DNA from: Nitrospinota bacterium
GTDB taxonomy: Bacteria; Nitrospinota_A; UBA7883; JACRLM01
DNA length: 64,000 nucleotides
Reading direction: 5' to 3'
NCBI GenBank assembly: GCA_016208975.1
Contig: JACQXA010000001.1
Coordinates: forward strand, 1 to 64,000
The stretch's first letter is position 1, and every line of letters begins with the position of its first letter. Position numbers and translations under genes: made by a program. Positions 22,949 to 29,630 of the stretch are shown in pieces. Under the pieces are notes generated by a model, which saw only the letters and a program-made list of their open reading frames with translations, had not been told where the DNA came from and ran no database searches.

Positions 22949-23692
22949 CTATTGTACCTGTTTTTCAGGGGCCTTTTCTTCAGCGGCTTCCGGTTCGCAA
23001 TAAAGATACCGGTTACAGTGGGGGCATTGGATTATCTCGTCCGAATACCTCACCTGGTAATAAAGCTGGGGAGGTATCATCTGGTTGCATCCGTTGCACA
23101 GCCTGTCTTTCACCGGGGTGACGCCAACCCCCTGCCGGGCCTTTAGCACCCTTTCGTAGCTGGAAAGGATGGAAGGGGCGATGCCCGCCATCAACTGGCC
23201 GCGTTTTTCCTGAAGCTCATCAACCGTCATTTTCAGTTCGCCGATGGCGGATTCTATTTCAGCCACCTGACCGCCGATACGTTTTTCGTCCACCTTTACG
23301 GCCTCTTCCACAGTCTTGCGTGAGCCGCCGTGGCTTTCCATCTTTTCCATCAGCTCCAGCTGTTTGTCGTCCAGCGCGCTTATCTGATGCTCGAACGTTT
23401 CTATTTCCTTGAGGACGGCGCGGTATTCCACGTTGGTCTTAACGGCGGGAAGCTTGGATTTGGCCTTGGCTATGTGGTCTTTTACAGATTCCACCTCCAT
23501 CTCCAGCTTTCTTTTATCCTTTTTTTCCTCTTCAATGGCCTTGTCGAAATCTTTCAGCTTTTGCCGGGCCGCCTCAATCTCCGCCTGCAGGGTCTTTACC
23601 TGTTGGGGGTGGGACTGCAGGAGGGCGGATTTCCGCTGTATCTCGGCGTCGAGCTTCTGAAGGTTTACAAGCCGCTCCAGGTCGGGGTTCAT
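22949..23692 (-). CDS. Zinc-ribbon coiled-coil protein (C4-type, CT398/DUF164-like)
   Basis: A 247-residue protein of a widespread family of uncertain role. Residues 5-175 are a long coiled-coil hairpin. The C-terminus holds a C4 zinc ribbon, CNGCNQMIPP and CPHCNRYLYC. Family members have been linked to protein-nucleic acid interactions, but no firm function is known. The ATG at 23692 has an AGGAAGGA ribosome-binding site, so an upstream extension is rejected. The stop codon overlaps the -10 element of rnpB, which lies just downstream on the same strand. Confidence 0.85.
   Translation of the reverse strand: MNPDLERLVNLQKLDAEIQRKSALLQSHPQQVKTLQAEIEAARQKLKDFDKAIEEEKKDKRKLEMEVESVKDHIAKAKSKLPAVKTNVEYRAVLKEIETFEHQISALDDKQLELMEKMESHGGSRKTVEEAVKVDEKRIGGQVAEIESAIGELKMTVDELQEKRGQLMAGIAPSILSSYERVLKARQGVGVTPVKDRLCNGCNQMIPPQLYYQVRYSDEIIQCPHCNRYLYCEPEAAEEKAPEKQVQ
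22951..22956 (-). promoter_or_regulatory. -10 element of rnpB, overlapping the upstream stop codon
   Basis: On the reverse strand TACAAT lies 7 nt before the P1 helix of RNase P RNA. Its last two bases are also the first two of the TAG that ends the zinc-ribbon gene. A convincing -35 is not visible. Confidence 0.55.
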
Positions 23693-23858
23693 CGGTGTCC
23701 TTCCTGTGTACTGTAATGGGCCACCGCCAGCCAAACTTTTTGGCGTTCCGGCGGCTAAACAATGAATATTAGCAAAGCGGGGGGACAGAATCAAAATTCT
23801 TTTATGGTGTTATTTGCTCCTATGATTATTGAATCAGGGGACAGCCTGCATACAGCCG

Positions 23859-23932
23859 GTCATCCCGGCCAAGCGAAGCGCGAGCCGGGATCGGGGCTTC
23901 CGCGCCGGTAAAATATTGAAGCCCGGCATGAC
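23859..23932. repeat. Composite palindromic repeat
   Basis: A GTCATCCCGG start and a CCCGGCATGAC end form the outer arms. An inner hairpin pairs ATCCCGGC with GCCGGGAT around CAAGCGAAGCGCGA. It resembles short intergenic palindromes found in many genomes. It lies in the 522-nt gap between the zinc-ribbon gene and the polyprenyl synthase, next to a MITE copy. Confidence 0.5.
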
Positions 23933-23971
23933 AATATCTCCAATTAAATCTCCAAGCCAGGCGTCAACTCT

Positions 23972-24138
23972 CCAAGGCCGGTGGTGTCCCAGTTTGAATC
24001 TCAAATAACAGACAGATCCTTCACTTCGCTTGCGCTTCGCCCAGGATGACAATGTTATCAACGGCTGTTATATTGTCATTCTGGGCGTAAGTGGAGAATC
24101 TCCCCTGTGCTTTCAAACCGGGATACTACCCCAAGGCC
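23972..24138 (-). mobile_element. MITE-like element, copy 1, with target duplication
   Basis: The element runs 23980-24130 (151 bp). Its ends are inverted repeats, GGTGGTGTCCCAGTTTGAA at the left and, reversed, GGTAGTATCCCGGTTTGAA at the right. It is flanked by the exact 8-bp direct repeat CCAAGGCC (23972-23979 and 24131-24138). The interior is an imperfect palindrome built on CTTCACTT and AGGATGACAATG arms. It codes for nothing and matches copy 2 at 28198-28348 in inverted orientation. Strand is set relative to copy 2. Confidence 0.85.
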
Positions 24139-24145
24139 AAATTCC

Positions 24146-24174
24146 TTGACTTAAAATAGCCGCTCCAGCATACT
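24146..24174 (+). promoter_or_regulatory. Probable promoter of the polyprenyl synthase gene
   Basis: TTGACT (24146-24151) and CATACT (24169-24174) are 17 bp apart. They would start transcription about 33 nt before the GTG start. The element lies just outside the right target duplication of the MITE. Confidence 0.5.
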
Positions 24175-24213
24175 TGAACTTCGTTTAAAACCCATTGGTA
24201 AGCATCGGTAAAA

Positions 24214-25251
24214 GTGGCTCATCTAAATTCCACCCGCCCCAAATCAGGCGATTTGGCCAATCCTGCGGCGTCCCGGTACGCCAGCGCAGTTGCGTTGTAC
24301 GCGCAGGACCTGGAGAGGGTGGAGCGGGAGATAAACGCCAATTTCCATTCCGATGTGGCGTTAATACCGAAAGTTAGCGCATACCTGGCCGGGGGCGGAG
24401 GAAAGCGGATACGCCCTTTGCTGGTTATAGCCTCATCCCGCCTTTGCGGTTACACTGGAGCCATCCGTCAGATCACCCATTCGGTGGTGGCTGAATACAT
24501 CCATGCGGCCACCCTTTTGCATGACGATGTGGTGGACGAGGCGGAGCTTCGCCGGGGCGCCCAGTCGGCCAATATGAAGTTCGGCAACGAGGCTTCGGTG
24601 CTTGTAGGGGATTTTCTTTTCGCCAAATCGTTCCAGCTGATGAGCGACGATGGCGACATCCGCATAATACAGACCGTGGCGGAAGCCACCCGCAACCTGG
24701 CGGAAGGTGAGGTGCTCCAGCTTGTGAACACCATGAACCTGGAGATCACTGAAGATATCTATCTGGACACCATATATCGCAAGACCGGCGCCCTCATAGA
24801 GGCCTGTTGCAGAATAGGGGCTATTCTCGGTGGCTCTCCCACAGAGCGGGAGGAGGCGCTGGCCGGATACGGACGCGACATAGGCATGGCCTTCCAACTG
24901 GTGGACGACGCGTTGGACTACGCCGGGGAAAAATCGGCCTGGGGTAAACCTATCGGGGCCGACCTGGCGGAAGGGAAGGTTACCATGCCGCTTATCCGGG
25001 CGATCCAGATGGCCGGTGACGCTGAACGGGAGGACATAGCCAGCCTGATGGAATCAGACGAGGAGTTGGGGCCAAGGCTGGACCGTATCATGATGATACT
25101 TAAAAAATACGACACCATCTCCACCACGCTGGAGATGGCAAGAGGCTACGCCGCCTCGGCCCGGGAGCGGCTTATATCCGCTTTTGAGCCCTCAATCCAC
25201 CTGACATCCCTGCTGGACGTGGCGGATTATATTGTGGAAAGAAAGGTTTGA
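24214..25251 (+). CDS. Polyprenyl diphosphate synthase (octaprenyl type)
   Basis: A 345-residue trans-prenyl transferase that extends isoprenoid diphosphates with IPP, probably to make the quinone side chain. The first aspartate motif is LLHDDVVDEAELRRG near residue 106 and the second is DDALDYAGEKSAWGKPIGAD near 233. GGGKRIRPLL near 67 binds IPP. Length and motifs fit the IspB/long-chain group; exact product length is not predictable. The start is a GTG at 24214; no ATG fits the N-terminus. Confidence 0.92.
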   Translation: MAHLNSTRPKSGDLANPAASRYASAVALYAQDLERVEREINANFHSDVALIPKVSAYLAGGGGKRIRPLLVIASSRLCGYTGAIRQITHSVVAEYIHAATLLHDDVVDEAELRRGAQSANMKFGNEASVLVGDFLFAKSFQLMSDDGDIRIIQTVAEATRNLAEGEVLQLVNTMNLEITEDIYLDTIYRKTGALIEACCRIGAILGGSPTEREEALAGYGRDIGMAFQLVDDALDYAGEKSAWGKPIGADLAEGKVTMPLIRAIQMAGDAEREDIASLMESDEELGPRLDRIMMILKKYDTISTTLEMARGYAASARERLISAFEPSIHLTSLLDVADYIVERKV

Positions 25252-25403
25252 CCCTCTTTTCCCTGGCAACGTGTCCAAACGCCGTTTACCCGAATTTGAT
25301 TGCATGCTTCCCCCCGGATGGAATATCATTTTAGTTAACTAACGCCGTCCGGTTAGTTACCGCCTGGCGAATATCATCAATACAAACAACAAGGCATTTA
25401 ACA

Positions 25404-26594
25404 TTGACTGACCTCCAGAATATCACCCAGCCATTGCCTCCTCTCACTATAAGGAGCCATCATCCTGACTCTACCAGGGAGATAGTTCTGCGAACTCCGG
25501 TCATCAATGGTGGCATGGGAGTGGGGGTCACCGGCCCCGAATTAGCGGCGGCCATCACTAACGAAGGCGGTGGCGGCGTGATTACGGGTGTGGCTCTAGG
25601 ATACCCATTCCAAGTTATCTTGAATAAATACGTTGATAAAAAGCCTTTCGAGGCCAACAGCCTGGCCCTGATGGACTGGATAGCCGACACAAAGAAAAAA
25701 TGCAACAACGGTTTCGTTGGCGTGAACATAATGGTGGCGGTGAACGATTTCAAGGATCTGGCATATAACGCCGCCAAGGCCGGAGTGGACCTTATCGTGG
25801 CTGGCGCCGGGCTTCCCATGGCGTTGCCGGACATAGTCTCCAAATTCCCGGACACTATGATAGCCCCCATCATCTCATCGGTTAAAGCGGCCCGTGTAAT
25901 GGTTCGCCGGTGGCTTTCCCGCCATAGGCCGCCAGACGCTATCGTATATGAATCCATACATCATTCCGGCGGGCATCAGGGTGGCGATCTTTCGGAGATA
26001 GCCGCTGGGGCGAATCAGCCGGAGGAAGTTATAGGCGGCGTCCGTCAACTGTTGGACGAAAACGGGTTGCAGGACGTGCCGGTAATCGCCGCTGGAGGCG
26101 TGTGGGACAAGGTGGATATCCTTAAGTACCTTTCGTGGGGGGCGCAAGGGGTGCAGATGTCCTCCAGGTTCGTTCTAACCCACGAGGCGGGAGCGGAGTT
26201 CGGCGGCATACCGCTGTTCAAAAAGCTTTATATGGACAACAACATCCCCACGATACTGGAACGGAGCCCGGCTGGTCTTCCCGGCAGGGCCATCGCCACG
26301 CCGTTTTCCAAACGATACGCTTATGCCAACGTGGACATGGTGAATGAAGAGCACGACTGTCCCTCGGCGTGCCTGGCCAGTTGCGACAAGCAAAAGTCCA
26401 TCTATTGCATCCTCTATCATCTTACCGAGGCGTTGAGGAACAATTACGAGGAAGGGCTGTTCTTTGCGGGCTCTAACGTGGGGAAACCGGGCATAATAAA
26501 GGAAATCCTGTCGGTGAAAGAACTGATGCGGCGTCTTGAGGAGGGTGAGCCTGGCGTAATATCCCCCTCACAGGTGGCCGCCGCGGCCCTGTAA
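25404..26594 (+). CDS. Nitronate monooxygenase-like FMN flavoprotein
   Basis: A 396-residue TIM-barrel protein of the NMO/2-nitropropane dioxygenase family. FMN-site motifs are PVINGGMGVGVTGPELAAAI near residue 32, HHSGGHQGGDL near 190, and IAAGGVWDKVDILKYLSWGA near 230. A cysteine-rich stretch near residue 320 (CPSACLASCDKQKSIYC) follows the barrel and may bind metal. Family members oxidise nitronates or act as FabK-like enoyl reductases, so the substrate is open. The start is a TTG with a weak AAGG upstream. The 152-nt gap before it holds a GTTAACTAAC / GTTAGTTACC repeat pair. Confidence 0.82.
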   Translation: MTDLQNITQPLPPLTIRSHHPDSTREIVLRTPVINGGMGVGVTGPELAAAITNEGGGGVITGVALGYPFQVILNKYVDKKPFEANSLALMDWIADTKKKCNNGFVGVNIMVAVNDFKDLAYNAAKAGVDLIVAGAGLPMALPDIVSKFPDTMIAPIISSVKAARVMVRRWLSRHRPPDAIVYESIHHSGGHQGGDLSEIAAGANQPEEVIGGVRQLLDENGLQDVPVIAAGGVWDKVDILKYLSWGAQGVQMSSRFVLTHEAGAEFGGIPLFKKLYMDNNIPTILERSPAGLPGRAIATPFSKRYAYANVDMVNEEHDCPSACLASCDKQKSIYCILYHLTEALRNNYEEGLFFAGSNVGKPGIIKEILSVKELMRRLEEGEPGVISPSQVAAAAL

Positions 26595-26655
26595 CCATGT
26601 AAAACCACTCCGGCGCTTGATGAAGCGCCCGGAGCGTTTCTCTTGGAGGTGGCCT

Positions 26656-28077
26656 GTGGAGAGTCATGCAAAACTTCCCAGGACTATTGGCGAACTCAAG
26701 GAGAACGGCTACCAAATCCTCCCCGTTAAAGAAGAATTGGAGAGGAACCTCATCCGCGCCATGGAGGCGGGGGAGGAGCTTTTCCCGGGGGTTCAGGGTT
26801 ATGAAAACACCGTCCTGCCCCAAATCGTAAACGCCATCCTGTCCCATCACGATATCATCCTGCTGGGGGAAAAGGGGCAGGCCAAAACCCGCATCATGCG
26901 TTCTCTCACCCGGTTTCTGGATGAGCGCATCCCCGCCATTTCCGGTTGCGAGATAAACGATAACCCCTATAATCCCATCTGCCGCGCCTGCAAACATAAG
27001 GTGGCCGAGCATGGCGATATTGTGGAGCTAAACTGGATACACCGGGACATGCGCTATGGCGAACGGTTGAGCCCAGGCACGAAAATAGCCGACCTTATTG
27101 GCGACCTGGATCCTTCCAAGGTGGCCGAAGGGGCGGCCCTTTCTTCCGAAGCGGCCCTGCATTTCGGGCTGATACCCCGGATGAACCGGGGTATATTCGC
27201 CATCAATGAACTGCCGGACCTGGAATATCTTATCCAGGTGTCGCTTTTTAACATATTGGAGGAACGGGACATCCAGATACGAGGCTATCCCATCCGGTTT
27301 CCGCTGGACGTGCTGTTGGTTTTCAGCGCCAACCCGGAGGACTATTCCCGTCCCGGTAAAATAATCAGCCAGTTGAAGGACCGGATAGGCTCCGAGATCC
27401 GCACCCATTACCCCTTGAGCCGCGAAACAGGTGTGGCCATTATGGAGCAGGAGTCCAAGATGGACGTGGGGGAAGGGTACGAACTGGCATGTCCGGGCTT
27501 TGTTAAAGAAATAGTGGAGCAGATAACCATCGAGGCGCGAAACTCGCCTTATGTGAACCACCGGTCCGGCGTGTCGGCCCGGCTTTCCATAGCCAATTAC
27601 GAGATTGTGGTGGCCAACGCCCGGCGGCGGGCCATTACACTGGGCGAAAAGATAATCACGCCAAGAATCTCGGACCTTGGTTATCTATATACATCATCTT
27701 CCGGCAAGATAGAGCTGGACCCGTTTCGGGAAGACTCACTATCCCAAGAGGATGCGCTGGGCCGGATAATCGAATCGGCCATATTAAAAGTGTTCAACGA
27801 AAAGTTCGACAAGGAATCGCTGGCGGGGATGACCCCTGATTTCGGCGCCAAAAATGGAGCCGTGGAAGTGGGGGACATGACACCCTCCGCCCATTACCGG
27901 GAGGTTATATCCAAATTCCCCCAGCTATGGGAGCCCGCCCATACACTGGGAGCTGATCAGAATGACCCCATGCGCGCCTCTTGCGTGGAATTCATTCTGG
28001 AAGGGCTTACCCTCAACGGAAAAATCTCCCGAAAGAAGATTGGGGAGATGACCACCTATCGCAACCAGCCCCAGTAA
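26656..28077 (+). CDS. AAA+ ATPase, magnesium chelatase/MoxR-like
   Basis: A 473-residue cytoplasmic ATPase. The Walker A is GEKGQAKT (about residue 76). The Walker B region reads GIFAINELPDL, so the usual Asp of the DE pair is Asn. A sensor-1 stretch VFSANPEDYSRPGKI follows. A small cysteine set, CEINDNPYNPICRAC, sits between Walker A and B and could bind zinc. Sequence is closest to ChlI-like proteins of unknown target; no VWA-domain partner is adjacent. The GTG at 26656 is preferred over starts at 26617 and 26620, because a GGAGG site lies 6 nt upstream. Confidence 0.8.
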   Translation: MESHAKLPRTIGELKENGYQILPVKEELERNLIRAMEAGEELFPGVQGYENTVLPQIVNAILSHHDIILLGEKGQAKTRIMRSLTRFLDERIPAISGCEINDNPYNPICRACKHKVAEHGDIVELNWIHRDMRYGERLSPGTKIADLIGDLDPSKVAEGAALSSEAALHFGLIPRMNRGIFAINELPDLEYLIQVSLFNILEERDIQIRGYPIRFPLDVLLVFSANPEDYSRPGKIISQLKDRIGSEIRTHYPLSRETGVAIMEQESKMDVGEGYELACPGFVKEIVEQITIEARNSPYVNHRSGVSARLSIANYEIVVANARRRAITLGEKIITPRISDLGYLYTSSSGKIELDPFREDSLSQEDALGRIIESAILKVFNEKFDKESLAGMTPDFGAKNGAVEVGDMTPSAHYREVISKFPQLWEPAHTLGADQNDPMRASCVEFILEGLTLNGKISRKKIGEMTTYRNQPQ

Positions 28078-28189
28078 CCGCCAAAACTCCAGGAATCCGC
28101 TTCGGGCCGTTACGGTTTTGTGGATATTTATCTATTACTAATAGCGCCGTAACATATTGAAAATATAGTAATAGAGCTTCCGGCTACAT

Positions 28190-28356
28190 AAAATTTAGGT
28201 AGTGTCTAAGTTTGAAAGTACAGGGGAGATTCTTCACTTACGCTCAGAATGACAATATAAAAGCCGTTGATAACATTGTCATCCTGAGCGAAGCGCAAGC
28301 GAAGTGAAGGATCTTTCTATTATTTGAGATTCAAACTGAGACACCACCAAAATTTA
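28190..28356 (+). mobile_element. MITE-like element, copy 2, with target duplication
   Basis: The element runs 28198-28348 (151 bp) between exact 8-bp direct repeats AAAATTTA (28190-28197 and 28349-28356). The ends are GGTAGTGTCTAAGTTTGAA and, reversed, GGTGGTGTCTCAGTTTGAA. It is nearly identical to copy 1 read in the other direction. It lies in the 459-nt gap between the AAA+ gene and the repeat-protein gene. The 110 nt before it hold nothing recognisable. Confidence 0.85.
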
Positions 28357-28399
28357 ACATTGATCCACCTTTCCCCTAAAGATTTTGCCTTAACACTCC

Positions 28400-28536
28400 G
28401 TAAAGTTAGTAAGCCGGCCCGGTAACAGGCTGGTGAAGACGCAAGAGGTTTAAGCTCAAAGGATATGAGCTGGCCGATCCCATCCAGGATGGATAAAGGG
28501 ACGCCTGCGCAACACGGAGGTTGAAATAAAGTAGCC
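28400..28536 (+). promoter_or_regulatory. Structured leader of the repeat-protein gene
   Basis: Several short helices can form in this untranslated stretch: AGCC...GGCT (about 28412-28432), AGCTC...GAGCT around AAAGGATAT, and CCATCC...GGATGG. The words GACGCAA and GGCCGAT and their order faintly recall cyclic-di-GMP-I riboswitches, but key positions do not match. A GGAGG ribosome-binding site lies near 28516-28520. I cannot assign it to a known class. Confidence 0.3.
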
Positions 28537-29592
28537 ATGAGTTTGGGACTGCCAAACACAAAGTTCAGCGCCAATCAGCCAATACAGAGGCTGGGGCTGA
28601 GTTCACGACAGCACAAGGTCGCCCCTTCCATAGCGGAACAGGCCATTTTCATACCCAAACCCCACGACCGGGTGGAGTTCAAACTGTCCACCGGTGGCGG
28701 AGATATTAAGCCCATGCCGGCCCTGGGGGAAAAGAAGCCCGCCGAATCCATACCCTTGCCCGGTTCCGGAAATAGTAAGGACGGCCCAAAGGGGACAAAC
28801 ATAGCCAGGGGTGAACTGGGCGCCAACGGCCTTACCGCCAGGTTCGACACCAGCGCCTGGAAGGGAGCCCCCGGCGGTTATGTGGAAGTCCAGGTGAACA
28901 TGACACCTGAGAAACAAACAAGTATAAGCAACGACCCCATTCCCACCCAGGAGGAGGGGCGTCAGGTTAACCATAAAGAGATCAATTTCACCCAGCAGTA
29001 TGACGCATACGGCAGGCCGAGGATAGGTTTCTCCAGGGAACCCTACGATTTTGCGGCCACCAAGTTCGTTTCGGTAACAAGCCAGGTGGCATTTCAGGCC
29101 AACATGGCCGAAATGCACCAGGAGTTCAACAAGTATCTGCTGACAAATAAACAGCCCGAAACCGCCAGCGCTCCCGAACCTTCGTTGATGGGAGAAGAGA
29201 ACGCGCAGGTGTCCTCTGAACCATCAGTTATGGGTCAGGAGAATGCCCAGGTATCTTCCGAACCGGCGTTGATGGGAGAAGAGAATGCCCAGGTATCTTC
29301 CGAGCCAACCGTAATGGGCCAGGAAGACACGAAGAAAGGAAGCGGGGAAATTCCTATATTCGGATCCACTTCCGATAACGTCTTCAAGACGCAGGATGGA
29401 AAAGATAGCGAAGGCGGCGCCGAGGACAAGGGTGTTTCCGCCGAGGAGTCTTTCGAGAAACAGAAAGTCTCGGTGCAGGACACCTTCATGAACGACGCGG
29501 CCGCCGGAATGAAAACCAGCAAAGCTGGCTCGGCTTATTCGGCTTCCTTAAGCCCGGCGACGGAATCCGGAGCGTTTGCGGCCAAAGTATGA
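28537..29592 (+). CDS. Unrecognised repeat-containing protein
   Basis: A 351-residue protein I do not recognise. It has no signal peptide or membrane span. It is rich in Pro, Ser, Glu and Gly and probably largely disordered. A more ordered middle section (about 95-205) contains KEINFTQQYDAYGRP and VAFQANMAEMHQEFNKYLL. Residues 214-269 are four 14-residue repeats of the type EPSLMGEENAQVSS, encoded by 42-bp units at 29176-29343. They alternate LMGEEN and VMGQEN, so the higher-order period is 28 residues. The last unit is degenerate. It is preceded by a GGAGG site and a structured leader. Confidence 0.75.
   Translation: MSLGLPNTKFSANQPIQRLGLSSRQHKVAPSIAEQAIFIPKPHDRVEFKLSTGGGDIKPMPALGEKKPAESIPLPGSGNSKDGPKGTNIARGELGANGLTARFDTSAWKGAPGGYVEVQVNMTPEKQTSISNDPIPTQEEGRQVNHKEINFTQQYDAYGRPRIGFSREPYDFAATKFVSVTSQVAFQANMAEMHQEFNKYLLTNKQPETASAPEPSLMGEENAQVSSEPSVMGQENAQVSSEPALMGEENAQVSSEPTVMGQEDTKKGSGEIPIFGSTSDNVFKTQDGKDSEGGAEDKGVSAEESFEKQKVSVQDTFMNDAAAGMKTSKAGSAYSASLSPATESGAFAAKV
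29176..29343 (+). repeat. Four tandem 42-bp coding repeats
   Basis: Units begin at 29176, 29218, 29260 and 29302. Units 1 and 3 encode LMGEEN and units 2 and 4 encode VMGQE. Units 2 and 3 share the downstream run AATGCCCAGGTATCTTCCGA, which points to recent duplication. Confidence 0.85.
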
Positions 29593-29630
29593 GTTAAGAA
29601 AACCCGTTGGTCCCCTGCGGCAGACCCTGT

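Noticed and set aside
28400-28430. Sigma-28 flagellar promoter before the repeat protein
   Set aside because: TAAAGTTA and CCCGGTAA resemble the consensus, but the spacing is about 2 bp too short.
29176-29343. CRISPR-like array
   Set aside because: The 42-bp repeats are directly adjacent, without spacers, and lie in frame inside a coding gene.
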